This document shows, one piece after another, positions 9,343 to 18,317 of a DNA stretch of 64,000 bases. Source of the DNA: Fimbriimonas ginsengisoli Gsoil 348 (lineage in GTDB: Bacteria > Armatimonadota > Fimbriimonadia > Fimbriimonadales > Fimbriimonadaceae); NCBI RefSeq assembly GCF_000724625.1, contig NZ_CP007139.1, positions 930,001 to 994,000 on the forward strand, given 5' to 3'. Position 1 is the first letter of the stretch. Every line of letters starts with the position of its first letter. The notes under the pieces are model-generated. The model searched no databases. It was not told where the DNA came from and saw only the letters and a list, made by a program, of their open reading frames with translations. The translations under genes were made by a program, and so were the position numbers.

Positions 9343-9362
9343 GTCACAATCGTTTTTGTGAC
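9343..9362. promoter_or_regulatory. Inverted repeat GTCACAA-N6-TTGTGAC upstream of ftsZ
   Basis: Perfect 7-base arms with a 6-base T-rich centre lie 82 bases before the ftsZ start and 99 bases from the fucI start. Size and symmetry suit a dimeric regulator's operator. No regulator gene is adjacent. Confidence 0.4.
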
Positions 9363-9443
9363 GCTTTCGCGGGGTTTTGCCCGTCCTGACTGACAGCGGG
9401 ATCCCGTGCACGGATGCCCTTGGAATTTCTCTTTGGAGTGAGC

Positions 9444-10583
9444 ATGCGACCAGAAAATCTTTTCGAAAATCAAGCGACCATCAAGGTCATCGGCGTCGGG
9501 GGCGCCGGCTCCAACGCCGTCAATCGGATGATCTCCGAGGGAGTCGTCGGAGTCCACTTCATCGCCATGAACACGGACGCCCAGGCCCTGGGCCAGAGCC
9601 GCGCGCCCAAGAAGATTCAGATCGGCGAGGGGCTCACTCGCGGTCTCGGCGCGGGCGGCAACCCGGAGGTCGGGCAGAAAGCGGCTCGTGAGAGTGAGAA
9701 GCAGATCCACGAGGAGCTCGAAGGGTGCGATATGGTCTTCATTACCGCCGGCATGGGCGGTGGGACCGGCACCGGAGCCGCTCCGGTGGTGGCAGACATG
9801 GCCCGGCGAATGGGGATTCTCACGGTCGGCGTCGTAACAAAGCCGTTCCTCTTCGAGGGACCCAAGCGTCGTCGTCTCGCCGAAGAAGGAGCGAAGCTGC
9901 TGCAGGCGCACGTCGATACGCTGATTACCGTTCCTAATGACCGCCTCCTCGGATTCGTGGAGAAACGGACGACGATGCAACAGGCATTCGCCGCGGCGGA
10001 CGACGTGCTTCGGCAGGGCGTGCAGGGAATCTCCGACATCATCCTCCTGCCCGGAATCATCAACGTCGACTTCGCGGACGTTCGATCCGTGATGAGCAAC
10101 GCCGGAGTCGCCCTGATGGGACTTGGAACCGGCGTCGGGGATCAGCGCGCTCGAATGGCCGCCCAGCACGCAGCGAACTCTCCCCTCCTGGAGACGAACA
10201 TCCAGGGCGCCAAGAAGCTGCTGGTCAACGTGACCGCCGGCCCGGATTTCTCCATCGGCGAAGCTCACGAGGCGATGGAGTACATCTTGCAGTTCACGGA
10301 CGCGGAGGATGCTGACATCATCCTGGGCCACGTGATGCGCGACACCGGAGATGGCGAAGTCTCCATCACGCTGCTGGCAGCGGGAATGGACCCGGGAAAC
10401 GCGACACCGGCGAAGCAGGATCGTGAGGTCTTTGTCCAGCCGGCCACCTCCATGAACGCCGAGATGCCTCCTGCCTCGCCGCAACTGCGCCCCCAGGCTC
10501 AGCCGGTCATCCCCACTCCGATCCAGCTCGACGAGCTCGACCTCGACATCCCCACCTTCCTCCGCCGCCAACGCGGAGGGTAG
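9444..10583 (+). CDS. ftsZ: Cell division GTPase FtsZ
   Basis: FtsZ polymerises into the septal Z-ring. The 379 residues show the N-terminal strand [17 protein letters not shown], the tubulin signature [10 protein letters not shown], the T7 loop NVDFADVR, and a short linker from about residue 325. The C-terminal peptide [10 protein letters not shown] binds FtsA, ZipA or SepF. The ATG at 9444 is chosen because TTTGGAG lies 5 nt upstream; ATG 9414 would add ten unusual residues. It is not in a dcw cluster here, since its neighbours are fucI and an unknown gene. A clear terminator follows. Confidence 0.97.
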   Translation: MRPENLFENQATIKVIGVGGAGSNAVNRMISEGVVGVHFIAMNTDAQALGQSRAPKKIQIGEGLTRGLGAGGNPEVGQKAARESEKQIHEELEGCDMVFITAGMGGGTGTGAAPVVADMARRMGILTVGVVTKPFLFEGPKRRRLAEEGAKLLQAHVDTLITVPNDRLLGFVEKRTTMQQAFAAADDVLRQGVQGISDIILLPGIINVDFADVRSVMSNAGVALMGLGTGVGDQRARMAAQHAANSPLLETNIQGAKKLLVNVTAGPDFSIGEAHEAMEYILQFTDAEDADIILGHVMRDTGDGEVSITLLAAGMDPGNATPAKQDREVFVQPATSMNAEMPPASPQLRPQAQPVIPTPIQLDELDLDIPTFLRRQRGG

Positions 10584-10600
10584 CCACATTGCTCGATTGG

Positions 10601-10645
10601 GGATTGCTTGATTGCTAGATTTAACAGACGGCAATCCAGCAATCC
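10601..10645. repeat. Imperfect inverted repeat downstream of ftsZ
   Basis: GGATTGCTTGATTGC (10601-10615) and GCAATCCAGCAATCC (10631-10645) pair at 14 of 15 positions around a 15-base loop. It lies just after the ftsZ stop. Confidence 0.6.
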
Positions 10646-10718
10646 AGCAATGGATCACCCGTCTTGTTTCCAAGAAAAGAGTCCCGGCGGTGTTCGGGAG
10701 AAAACTGGTCCAACGCTT

Positions 10719-10747
10719 CCCCGCCCCAAATTGGGCGGGGCTTTTTT
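10719..10747 (+). terminator. Rho-independent terminator after ftsZ
   Basis: CCCCGCCC and GGGCGGGG form an 8-bp GC-only stem around CAAATT, followed by CTTTTTTG. This is a textbook intrinsic terminator. Confidence 0.9.
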
Positions 10748-10792
10748 GTTTTCCGTGGAAGGACAACCGAAATAGATGTACGTTGAACGGTG

Positions 10793-11503
10793 ATGTCGGG
10801 CCTTCGCGATCTATTTCCTCAGCGCCCCGTCGCCGGGCAGGCGTACATATGGGATTGCGATCCGCTGGTGGTTGTCCACGCCGAAGACGGGGTCGCGTTT
10901 GCCGGGAAGGTTGAAGCCGAGTACGTTCCCGACGACGAGACGGGGCGCACGGGTTGGGTGAAGGCGTTGCGAGCCACGGAAACCGGTTGGACCCCGCAGC
11001 TTCGATTCAAACAACGGTTTGCCACCCAGCAAGTTCTCGACTTTCGAATGCAGAAGCGCCCCGGTCTCATCCTTATCGGCGAAGATGAAACGGGCGAAGC
11101 CTTCACGTGGTACATCAACGGCGAGGCCGACCGTTACCTTGTGAAGCCTCCGGAGATCCCGGCGATAGAAGAGGTCGACACCGACGCGGTCGCCCAGATC
11201 CTACGAACGCCAATCGATCGAGCCACCTGGGAAGTAAAGACCCTGCGCCTCCTGCACATCGTGCGCGAAGACGGTCTATGCCCGTTCTCCGGCCCAGCCC
11301 AAATCAAGGTCAGCCCATCATCGGCCCTGCCGGTGATCGAGCATTACACTTCCCTAGCCCGAAGCGATCTTGGCGGCTGGCCAGAGCTTTACGTCCTTTC
11401 CAAAGACCCCGGCAACGCATCAGGGATCGACGCGCACGGATTCGAGACCACCTGGTACTTCGACTCCGCCGCCGACCAATACCTCCATTCAATCCCCGCC
11501 TAG
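10793..11503 (+). CDS. Protein of unknown function
   Basis: I do not recognise this 236-residue soluble protein. It has no signal peptide or membrane segment, many Trp/Tyr residues and a mixed alpha/beta look. Two WY motifs near FTWYINGEADRYL and TTWYFDSAADQYLH suggest a duplicated half: both read TWY-x2-xxADxYL. ATG 10793 is preceded by GTG 10790, and TACGTT lies 5-8 nt upstream of them. It is a single-gene unit between two intrinsic terminators. Confidence 0.7.
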   Translation: MSGLRDLFPQRPVAGQAYIWDCDPLVVVHAEDGVAFAGKVEAEYVPDDETGRTGWVKALRATETGWTPQLRFKQRFATQQVLDFRMQKRPGLILIGEDETGEAFTWYINGEADRYLVKPPEIPAIEEVDTDAVAQILRTPIDRATWEVKTLRLLHIVREDGLCPFSGPAQIKVSPSSALPVIEHYTSLARSDLGGWPELYVLSKDPGNASGIDAHGFETTWYFDSAADQYLHSIPA

Positions 11504-11523
11504 CGCCGCAGGCGCTTTGGAGT

Positions 11524-11546
11524 GCGCGAGCTTGCTCGCGCTTTTT
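11524..11546 (+). terminator. Rho-independent terminator
   Basis: GCGCGAGC-TT-GCTCGCGC forms an 8-bp stem followed by TTTTT, 20 bases after the preceding stop codon. The GAGTGCGCGAGCTTGCTCGCGC sequence may also belong to a dispersed repeat. Confidence 0.85.
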
Positions 11547-11568
11547 CCACGCTGACCCCTTACGGTCT

Positions 11569-11574
11569 TAAACT
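11569..11574 (+). promoter_or_regulatory. TANNNT -10 element (TAAACT) 6 nt before ATG
   Basis: TAAACT, then GGAGCC, then the ATG at 11581. The spacer happens to contain GGAG, so this gene could also be leadered from another promoter. Confidence 0.4.
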
Positions 11575-11580
11575 GGAGCC

Positions 11581-12666
11581 ATGCTCCGCGGGATGTCGGC
11601 CACCGTTCTTGCCTTCTTTACTTTGGTGAATCTGGCGTCAGCCCAAGACCGATTTCCGGACGTGCCGGACAACCACTGGGTCTACGAGTCGCTCTTGAAA
11701 ATGAGGGCCCATGGTTTATTGCTTGGAGCGCCGTTGCTAGCCCCTCACGCTCACCTTCCGACGCCCACGCGTAGCGACCTTGCAAAGCTGACAGCGGCGG
11801 TTGTGGAACGAATGCGAAACGTCCTCCGGGCTAGTCAACTTGAAGACGAACGACTGGCGCAGTATCCCAAAGGTTGGGGAAAGAGGAAAGATACGGCCGC
11901 CGAAGCACGCCTCCGCCTTCTGAAAAGTCTAGACGAGATTCGCGAACAATGGCCGCCGTTGATCGAGGAGCTACGCCAGCTTGCCACTTTCTTCAAGCCT
12001 GAGCTCGCAGCGATTAATCGAGGATGGATCTTGCCAGAGATTAATTCGCTTAATGCGGAGATCTACCGCTTGAGAGTTGCCGACGTGGGACAGGCGAACG
12101 TGCGTTTCCATGATGTTCCACGCGGCCACTGGGCGGCCGAAGCAACTCAATTCCTAAAAGCAGAGGGAATTTTGCACGGGTACCACGATGCATTCTTCAG
12201 CCATGACGGACTTTCGGCTCCCTTTCCATCTATACCGAGCCACGCCGCAGTTTATGAAGCGCTTGCGAGGATCAAGAGGGCCGGTTTGATTCCGGGCCAC
12301 GATCTATTTCTTACCCGCGAAGGCTTTAGCAGTGGCCCTCCCGCTAGTCGAATGGATTTTGCGATGGCGCTCGACGCGGCCTTTCAATCGGTGAAAAAGC
12401 TCGAGCAAAAATACGCTGACGCAGGATCAACTCCACCAGTTTCGGAAGCGATGAACCTCCTATTTGCCGAGAACGACCAAATCCGGCACGGCTCGTTCGT
12501 GCCGCCGTACTCCACCAGAAGACCCCTGACGGCGTTCGAGTGGTTGGTTCAACTATTCGCCCGGGAACTTCGCGAAAAAGGAGCCGATCCCGACCAAATG
12601 TGTGCCACCTCTAAAGCCCTACGTAACGAGCTCTTTCGCGTCGTCCCTGGGCGTCCGTACCCCTAA
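11581..12666 (+). CDS. Secreted protein with S-layer-homology-like repeats
   Basis: The 361-residue product begins with a short signal peptide ending near ASAQ (residue 22). Right after it FPDVPDNHWVYESLLKMRAHGLLLG has the SLH pattern FxDVPxxHWxxxxxxxLxxxGxxxG. A second copy is FHDVPRGHWAAEATQFLKAEGILHGY near residue 178. Between them is a basic, helical stretch that could be a coiled coil. SLH domains anchor proteins to cell-wall polymers, so a cell-surface role is likely. The C-terminal third is not recognised. Confidence 0.75.
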   Translation: MLRGMSATVLAFFTLVNLASAQDRFPDVPDNHWVYESLLKMRAHGLLLGAPLLAPHAHLPTPTRSDLAKLTAAVVERMRNVLRASQLEDERLAQYPKGWGKRKDTAAEARLRLLKSLDEIREQWPPLIEELRQLATFFKPELAAINRGWILPEINSLNAEIYRLRVADVGQANVRFHDVPRGHWAAEATQFLKAEGILHGYHDAFFSHDGLSAPFPSIPSHAAVYEALARIKRAGLIPGHDLFLTREGFSSGPPASRMDFAMALDAAFQSVKKLEQKYADAGSTPPVSEAMNLLFAENDQIRHGSFVPPYSTRRPLTAFEWLVQLFARELREKGADPDQMCATSKALRNELFRVVPGRPYP

Positions 12667-12715
12667 TCTATTTGTAGCGCCACCATATTGGTCGGCCCCT
12701 GGTAAGACTAGGGGT

Positions 12716-13843
12716 ATGTCATCTCATCCCGACTTCCTACCTACCGGTAACCCGACCGTAGGAGCACGCCGAAGTTACGGGAAGCTGCCGCTGAGCGAGC
12801 GGTTCGGCGTTGGTGTTCTCGGACTGCACGAAGGCCACACCATGCTCGTCGCGCTGCGCGCGTCGGGGCTTTGCCAGGCGGTTGCGGGTTGTGATCTGTC
12901 CCAAGAAAAACGGCAGGCCGCGATGGAAGCCGCGCCCGGGATCTTCATGACCGACGATTACGAGGCGATGCTGGCCCGGCCGGAGGTTCAGATCGTGGCG
13001 ATCTATACGCCGGATCACCTCCACGCAGAACACATCGAGAGGGCATTCCGCGCCGGCAAGCACGTGATCTGCACCAAGCCGCTCATCAACGACCCGGCCG
13101 ACGCGGAGCGGATACGCGCCGCCGCCAAGGAGAGCGGGATGCGCCTGATGGTGGGGCAGTCGACCCGCTTCGGGGAGTCGTTTCAACGGCAACGGGAGTT
13201 GTTCGAAGCGGGGCAATACGGAGAGATCGAGGTGGTGGACGCCCATTACAACCACCGGATGGACTGGTATTACAAGAAATCGCCCTGGACGATCGAGCAC
13301 ACGCACTGGGCTTACCTGGGATTGTCCCATCCGGTCGATCTCGTTCGTTGGTACCTCGGCCCGATTCGTGAGGTGCATGCATACGGGACGACGACGGCGG
13401 TGGGGCGAGAGGTGTCGCTCCCGAACCCGGACGCCGTCTCGGTGAACCTCATCGGCGAGAATGGCCGCATCGGGCGGGTCTTGGGGAATTACGGATTCCA
13501 CGAGCTGCCGAAAGGCCGGGCTTTGATCGAGTGTTTCTTGATGGGATCGGAGGGGACTTCGCTGGCGCGGTATCCCGACCTGCGATTCACTACGACGACT
13601 CCGGAAGGGGGCGAAGTGGAAGAGGATTACGAGCACTCGATGGCCGGCTACTACTATCGGCACGAGTTGAAAGGGATGCATTACGGGGAGTTCTGCAATT
13701 ACGCCGACTATTTCGCCTCGTGCCTGTTATCCGGGAAGCCGAATTCCCCAGATCTGGAGGAGGGCCTAGACACCGTGATGACCATGCGAGCGATCGTCGA
13801 ATCACTGGAGTCGGGCAAGCCAGTGCAAATCAGAAGACCATAG
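12716..13843 (+). CDS. Gfo/Idh/MocA-family NAD(P)-dependent oxidoreductase
   Basis: The 375-residue protein has the N-terminal Rossmann strand GVGVLGLHEGHTMLVAL with a slightly unusual glycine loop, then IYTPDHLHAEHIERAFRAGKHVICTKPL. There CTKP replaces the usual CEKP motif. The C-terminal half has the alpha/beta dimerisation and substrate fold (HWAYLGLSHPVDLVRWYLG). Family members oxidise or epimerise sugars and inositols; the substrate cannot be read from sequence. ATG 12716 has AGGGG just upstream and removes 38 unlikely residues. It lies between the SLH gene and the lipid A block. Confidence 0.85.
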   Translation: MSSHPDFLPTGNPTVGARRSYGKLPLSERFGVGVLGLHEGHTMLVALRASGLCQAVAGCDLSQEKRQAAMEAAPGIFMTDDYEAMLARPEVQIVAIYTPDHLHAEHIERAFRAGKHVICTKPLINDPADAERIRAAAKESGMRLMVGQSTRFGESFQRQRELFEAGQYGEIEVVDAHYNHRMDWYYKKSPWTIEHTHWAYLGLSHPVDLVRWYLGPIREVHAYGTTTAVGREVSLPNPDAVSVNLIGENGRIGRVLGNYGFHELPKGRALIECFLMGSEGTSLARYPDLRFTTTTPEGGEVEEDYEHSMAGYYYRHELKGMHYGEFCNYADYFASCLLSGKPNSPDLEEGLDTVMTMRAIVESLESGKPVQIRRP

Positions 13844-13904
13844 CCGGAGCGCGGACGTCCCGTCCACCTCCCGGACCCCGGGCGTCTCGCCCGATTCCGG
13901 AGAG

Positions 13905-13928
13905 GGCCGCTCTGGAGAGCGACGGTCC
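13905..13928. repeat. Copy of the GGACCGCCGCTCTCCAGAGCGGCC hairpin repeat (inverted)
   Basis: The reverse complement is GGACCGTCGCTCTCC followed by AGAGCGGCC. Nearly the same hairpin occurs at 20354-20377 and 30169-30192, with a diverged relative near 22916-22945. Confidence 0.65.
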
Positions 13929-13956
13929 AGTTCGGCACGACATTCGCCGCAGGCAA

Positions 13957-13962
13957 TACACT
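13957..13962 (+). promoter_or_regulatory. TANNNT -10 element (TACACT) 6 nt before lpxK GTG
   Basis: TACACT, six bases, then GTG 13969, without a Shine-Dalgarno. This fits a leaderless start and supports choosing that GTG. Confidence 0.5.
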
Positions 13963-13968
13963 TTAACC

Positions 13969-14964
13969 GTGCACGCGAGCGAGCTTTGGGGTTCCGATTC
14001 TCCTAAGGCAAAGCTTGCTCGTCTAGGCTTGACGCCCCTTTCGGCGCTCTATGCGCTCGGCTGGGAGGGATACCTGGCGATGTATCGCCTGGGAATCAAG
14101 CAGGCCCAAGAACCTCACTGCCCGGTGCTCTGCGTCGGAAACCTGGTCGTTGGGGGAGCGGGCAAGAGCCCGCTGACGCTGCACCTGGCCCAACTCCTCC
14201 GCGACATGGGGCGCGAGGTCGTCATCGGCTGCAGCGGGTACGGCGGGCCACATGCCGAGGCTGCCGCGCTCGCCCCATCGGGTCCACTCTCTTCGCGAGA
14301 GTGGGGAGACGAACCCGCAATGTTCCGGTGGCTGTTGCCGGACGTTCCATTGGTGGTGGGCCGGAGACGGGTACTGGCGGCGGAATTGGTCCAGCGGAGC
14401 CACCCGAACGCGGTGCTGGTGATGGACGACGGGTTTCAGCACTTGCCAGTGAGAAAGCACGTGACCTTGCTTCTCGATGAGCCGAACCCGAAGAATTCGC
14501 TTTGCCTTCCCGCCGGACCGTATCGGGAGCCGCGGTGGAACCGGAGGCGGGCCGATGAGGTGCTGCCGGGGAGGTTCCGAGTGGAAAGCGAACCTCTTTG
14601 CATCGCTCGACCGGACGGCGAGACCGTCTCTCCTCCGGTCGAGTATGCGTTGCTATGTGCGTTGGGCCAGCCGCAACGATTTATCGAAGCGGTTGAATCG
14701 GCGACGCGAAGAGCGGCAACCCCGGCGATCCGGTTGGCTGACCACGACCCGCTGGACGCGGGTACCCTCCTGGAGCGTTTGCCCACCGACCGGCCGACGA
14801 TCGTAACGGCCAAGGATTGGGTGAAACTACGGGAGCGAGCCGACCTCGGCGAACGCGAATGGCTGATCGCCCGGCACTCGGTGCGCGTGGAGCCGGCGAT
14901 CGAATTTCGGCAGTGGTTGGACGCAAAACTGGATGGACGATCGTCGAAAACGGCTACTGAATAA
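13969..14964 (+). CDS. lpxK: Tetraacyldisaccharide 4'-kinase
   Basis: LpxK phosphorylates the 4' position of the lipid A disaccharide precursor at the inner membrane. The 331-residue protein has the family P-loop VGNLVVGGAGKSPLTLHLAQLL (Walker A with GKS), GDEPAMFRW, and DDGFQHLPVRK, whose Asp-Asp and His are active-site residues. Near the end is TIVTAKDWVKL, where the family has VTEKDAVK. The GTG start is set by the TACACT element; upstream codons run through a repeat. It overlaps the next acyltransferase gene by 32 bases. Confidence 0.92.
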   Translation: MHASELWGSDSPKAKLARLGLTPLSALYALGWEGYLAMYRLGIKQAQEPHCPVLCVGNLVVGGAGKSPLTLHLAQLLRDMGREVVIGCSGYGGPHAEAAALAPSGPLSSREWGDEPAMFRWLLPDVPLVVGRRRVLAAELVQRSHPNAVLVMDDGFQHLPVRKHVTLLLDEPNPKNSLCLPAGPYREPRWNRRRADEVLPGRFRVESEPLCIARPDGETVSPPVEYALLCALGQPQRFIEAVESATRRAATPAIRLADHDPLDAGTLLERLPTDRPTIVTAKDWVKLRERADLGEREWLIARHSVRVEPAIEFRQWLDAKLDGRSSKTATE

Positions 14965-15826
14965 TGTGGTGATCTGGGCCTTCGATCGCGGCCAGAAACG
15001 CTTTCTCACGAAAGACGTCGCCGTCGCAGAGCGCCGGGGCGCCCGTCTGGGGATGCTTTTCTACCGCCTCGACAAGAAGCACCGAGAGCGGACCCATTCG
15101 AATTTGGAGCTCGCCTTTCCCGAATGGACGCCCGAGAAGCGCGACGAAGTCGCCAAGGCGGTTTTCCGGCACTACGGCTTAGTCATGGGCGACTTCCTGC
15201 GCACCCCGATGCGAACCAAGGAAGAGGTTCTGGAGACGGCGGAGGTCGAGGGGTTCGATAATTTCCTCGTCGCGGAGGCGGCCGGCAAGGGAGTTCTGGT
15301 GGTAACGGCCCACCTCGGCAACTTCGAGCGATTCGGACACTATTGCACCGCCACCGGACGGCATATCAGCGTGGTGGCGCGCGACGCTAACCAATCGGAG
15401 ATTCAAGAGCGGATCGCGGCGGTCCGCGCGAATACCGGAGTGGAGTTCATCTCGCGAGGCGAGGCGGCAAGACCGATCATGGTGAAGCTAAGGCGTAAGG
15501 AACTGATCGGCCTCTTACCGGATCAGAACACGGACGAAGCGTTCGTCCCTTTCTTCGGAAAGCCTTGCGGCACGGTGCTCGGACCGGCGGTTTTGCATCA
15601 GCGAACCGGGGCTCCGATCCTTCCCGCTTTTTGCGTTCGGACGGGAGTGGGACGCTACAAAATCATCGTGAAGGAACCGATCGACCTGGAAAATACGGAA
15701 AACGATCGAGAAGCTTTGATGACGCAGGTGAATTCTGTGCTGGAATCAGTGATTCGGGATTACCCTGAACAGTGGTTATGGATGCACGACCGCTGGAAGA
15801 GCGCCCGATTACGGGGCCTTTTGTGA
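14933..15826 (+). CDS. LpxL/HtrB-like lipid A acyltransferase
   Basis: The 297 residues fit the lysophospholipid acyltransferase family that adds secondary acyl chains to lipid A. The catalytic HX4E motif is TAHLGNFE near residue 125, followed by RDANQSEIQERIAAVRANTGVEFISR and LPDQNTDEAFVPFFGKPCGT. The C-terminal PEQWLWMHDRWK matches the family's YPEQWLWxHxRWK. The start overlaps lpxK, indicating one operon with lpxK and the two GT9 genes that follow within 8 bases. Confidence 0.9.
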   Translation: MDDRRKRLLNNVVIWAFDRGQKRFLTKDVAVAERRGARLGMLFYRLDKKHRERTHSNLELAFPEWTPEKRDEVAKAVFRHYGLVMGDFLRTPMRTKEEVLETAEVEGFDNFLVAEAAGKGVLVVTAHLGNFERFGHYCTATGRHISVVARDANQSEIQERIAAVRANTGVEFISRGEAARPIMVKLRRKELIGLLPDQNTDEAFVPFFGKPCGTVLGPAVLHQRTGAPILPAFCVRTGVGRYKIIVKEPIDLENTENDREALMTQVNSVLESVIRDYPEQWLWMHDRWKSARLRGLL

Positions 15827-15833
15827 CGCCTAT

Positions 15834-16808
15834 ATGAGCGCCCCCCGCATTCTGCTCGTCCGATTCTCGGCGATCGGTGACTGCGTCATGGCGGCGTGGG
15901 CGGCCACTTCGATTCGTCGCCGATATCCAGACTCGTTCCTGTGTTGGGCGGTAGAGGCACGTTGCGCTCCCGTGATCGACCGAACCGATCTGGCCACCCA
16001 GGTCTGGGAACTGCCGCGAGACCGCTGGAAACGGGCGCGCTGGTCGCCTAAGACGTGGGCCGAGCAGGTGTCCGCGTATGGGCGGCTGCGACGCCTGAAG
16101 TTCGACATCGGCATCGATTTGCAGGGTCACTCGAAGACGGCGATTTGCCTTCGCCTTTCCGGCGCGAAGCGGCGGATTGCAGCCAAGGCAACCGACGCGT
16201 TCGCCGCGAAGCTCAACCCAGTTTTTGGGCAACGACCGGCGGAGATGCACGTCGTGGAATGGAACCAGCAGGTGCTGAGCGCGGCCGGCGATTTTCGCTT
16301 ACCGGATGCGCCGATCATGCCGCGTCGCCAAGACGCCTTCGAAGCGATCCGCCGTCACATCGTGGAGGGGAAGCGTCTCGCGACGATCTCGGTGAGCGCG
16401 GGACAACCGGATAAGGCGTACCTGGCCGAGAATTGGCGGGTGGTTGCCGAAGCGCTTCTCGCGGATGGGTATCAGGTGGCCTACCTCGGCGGACCCACGG
16501 ATTCGCCAATGAACCAAGAGGGGACCATCGATCTGGTTGGCAAGTTGCCCCTGAGCGAGACGTTGGCGGCGGTGCAGTGCAGCCACCTCCATCTTGCCGG
16601 CGACACCGGGACCGGACATATGGCCGCCGCGTGCGGCGTTCCGGTCGTTTCCGTTTTCGGACCTACCGATCCGGCCGTCTTCCGCCCCTACACCGACAAC
16701 GGAATCGTGCTCCGAGATGGGCGGGAAACGTCGCTGGTTGCACCGGAACGGGTAATCCGTGCGGCGCACGAGCTGGTTCGGAGAGAGGATGCAGCGGTTT
16801 CTGATTAG
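15834..16808 (+). CDS. Glycosyltransferase family 9 (heptosyltransferase-like), first copy
   Basis: This 324-residue GT9 enzyme probably adds a heptose or related sugar to the LPS core from an ADP-activated donor. The N-terminal ILLVRFSAIGDCVMA and the C-terminal HLAGDTGTGHMAAACGVPVVSVFGPTDP are the two diagnostic GT9 segments. It starts 8 bases after the acyltransferase stop and overlaps the second GT9 gene by 20 bases. Confidence 0.9.
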   Translation: MSAPRILLVRFSAIGDCVMAAWAATSIRRRYPDSFLCWAVEARCAPVIDRTDLATQVWELPRDRWKRARWSPKTWAEQVSAYGRLRRLKFDIGIDLQGHSKTAICLRLSGAKRRIAAKATDAFAAKLNPVFGQRPAEMHVVEWNQQVLSAAGDFRLPDAPIMPRRQDAFEAIRRHIVEGKRLATISVSAGQPDKAYLAENWRVVAEALLADGYQVAYLGGPTDSPMNQEGTIDLVGKLPLSETLAAVQCSHLHLAGDTGTGHMAAACGVPVVSVFGPTDPAVFRPYTDNGIVLRDGRETSLVAPERVIRAAHELVRREDAAVSD

Positions 16809-17718
16809 CCGGCTGTCCGCCTTGGGCGACACCGTGTGCTCATTGCCGGCGGCGGCGGCTCTCAAGAAGACTTTCCCGGAGTGCCACATCACTTGGACCG
16901 TGGATCCCCGCTTTGCCGGAATCGTCGAGTGCTGCACGGCGGTGGACGAGGTATTGCGGGTTAAGCCGTCGTTGCGAAGCATCCCGGTTTACGACCACGC
17001 GTTCGATGCGGCGCTGGACTTGCAGGGGCTTCTCAAGAGCGCTCTATGCATCGCCCGAGCCAAGGCGGATCGAAAGGTCGGCTACCACTGGCAGCGGGAA
17101 GGCGCGGCCCTCTTTTCGGAAAAGATCCTGCCCGACCCGTCGTCCTTCCACGTCGTCGACCAATACGTCGACGTCGCACGGGCGCTGGGAGCCGAGTGTC
17201 ACCGAGCCGACTTTGCTTTGAAACCGAAAGAGGAGGACATATTGTCCGTCCGACGGAAGTTGAAAGAGCGTGGGGTCGTCGGGCGAATCATGGTCGTCAA
17301 CGCCGGCGCGGGTTGGGCGACGAAGCGGTGGCCCGCGGAGCACTTTGCCCGGGTCATCGACGCCGTTCAGGCGGAAGGCGTACAGGCGGTTTTGGTGGGA
17401 GGCAAGGCAAAAGCGGACCGAGCCGCGGCGGCGGAGGTAGTCGCACGTTGTGCCACGGCTCCGGCCGATTTGCTGGGAGAAACGAACGTGTCCGAGTTGG
17501 TTGCGCTGATCCGCCTAGCTTCCGTGCATCTAGGCGGCGACACAGGAAGCACGCATATCGCAGCGGCCCTCGATACTCCGGCGGTGGGTTTGTACTCGAT
17601 CACAAGGCCCCGCCGGTCGTGCCCGTACGGTCAGATCGACCGATGCCACTACGACCCTTCGGGTCTGGCAAATATCCAACCCAATGCCGTCCTTGAAACG
17701 ATCCGTGGCATTCTATAG
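16789..17718 (+). CDS. Glycosyltransferase family 9 (heptosyltransferase-like), second copy
   Basis: The 309-residue protein is a diverged paralog of the preceding gene. It has FLISRLSALGDTVCSLPAAAALKK at the N-terminus and HLGGDTGSTHIAAALDTPAVGLYSITRP near the C-terminus. ATG 16789 is chosen because GAGAGAGG lies immediately upstream inside the preceding gene's end. Two GT9 genes in tandem suggest sequential additions of two core heptoses. Confidence 0.9.
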   Translation: MQRFLISRLSALGDTVCSLPAAAALKKTFPECHITWTVDPRFAGIVECCTAVDEVLRVKPSLRSIPVYDHAFDAALDLQGLLKSALCIARAKADRKVGYHWQREGAALFSEKILPDPSSFHVVDQYVDVARALGAECHRADFALKPKEEDILSVRRKLKERGVVGRIMVVNAGAGWATKRWPAEHFARVIDAVQAEGVQAVLVGGKAKADRAAAAEVVARCATAPADLLGETNVSELVALIRLASVHLGGDTGSTHIAAALDTPAVGLYSITRPRRSCPYGQIDRCHYDPSGLANIQPNAVLETIRGIL

Positions 17719-17720
17719 AT

Positions 17721-17990
17721 ATGTCAGCCCCAGAGAGTCATCCAACGGCAAGCCTGCACGATGCCCCTTTGCTTACCTTTGAGGAGATGCGGCAGCGATA
17801 TGACGGCGAGTGGGTCTTGCTCGTCGACTATGAGATCGATGCGGGCACCAATGCCCTTATTCGGGACCGCGTTATCGCACATGATTACGAGGTTCAGAAG
17901 ATCGAAGAGGTGGATCGCGAACTTGGTCTGACTAATGCGGCGTACGAGTGTTTCCGGGAACCCGGAGGCGGGACTATTCTGCTCCTATGA
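17721..17990 (+). CDS. Small protein of unknown function upstream of a retropepsin remnant
   Basis: The 89-residue protein contains TFEEMRQRYDGEWVLLVDYEIDAGTNALIRDRVIAHDYEVQKI. In my recollection short proteins of the EMxxxYxGxWVL type often precede aspartyl-protease-like genes in other bacteria. It starts 3 bases after the GT9 stop. Its TGA overlaps the ATG of the broken protease gene (ATGA). Confidence 0.65.
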   Translation: MSAPESHPTASLHDAPLLTFEEMRQRYDGEWVLLVDYEIDAGTNALIRDRVIAHDYEVQKIEEVDRELGLTNAAYECFREPGGGTILLL

Positions 17991-18317
17991 GGATTTCGTT
18001 CAATCCTCGTCGACACTGGCGCGGCAAAGACGATGATCAACGGATCCCGGCTTAGCCTGGTGGGAGTCGAACCTGAACCGGGGCTCTTTCAGGTGACGAC
18101 CTCCGCGACCGATGTAAAGCAGATGCCAATGGCGCTGTTACCTTCACTCGCGTTAGGCGAACACCAAAGGACGAATTTGCCGGTGGTGGTGCACAACCTT
18201 CCGGGAGTTACAGAAATCGACGGTCTTCTGGGGATGGATTTTCTGGCCGGACTTCATATAAGCATCCGTATGCGGCATGGGATATTGACGTTGGGAGAGG
18301 ATAGTGACACTCTCTGA
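17987..18317 (+). pseudogene. Retropepsin-like aspartyl protease remnant with internal deletion/frameshift
   Basis: An ATG at 17987 gives MRISFNP, the usual opening of small bacterial retropepsin-like proteins, but that frame stops at about 18056. The frame one base on continues as ILVDTGAAKTMINGSRL, which holds the catalytic DTGA motif, and ends with VTEIDGLLGMDFLAGLHISI, the conserved second half. Roughly 20-25 residues expected between MRISFNP and LVDTGA are absent, so an out-of-frame deletion is inferred. The first in-frame ATG after the break, at 18033, would lose the catalytic Asp. A sequencing error cannot be excluded. Confidence 0.6.

Noticed and set aside
9246-10766. 506-residue minus-strand open frame opposite ftsZ
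   Set aside because: It is the complement of ftsZ, rich in His/Arg/Gly from codon-position bias, with no family pattern.
11107-11571. 154-residue frame within the unknown protein gene at 10793
   Set aside because: Out-of-frame Arg/Pro-rich shadow running through a terminator.
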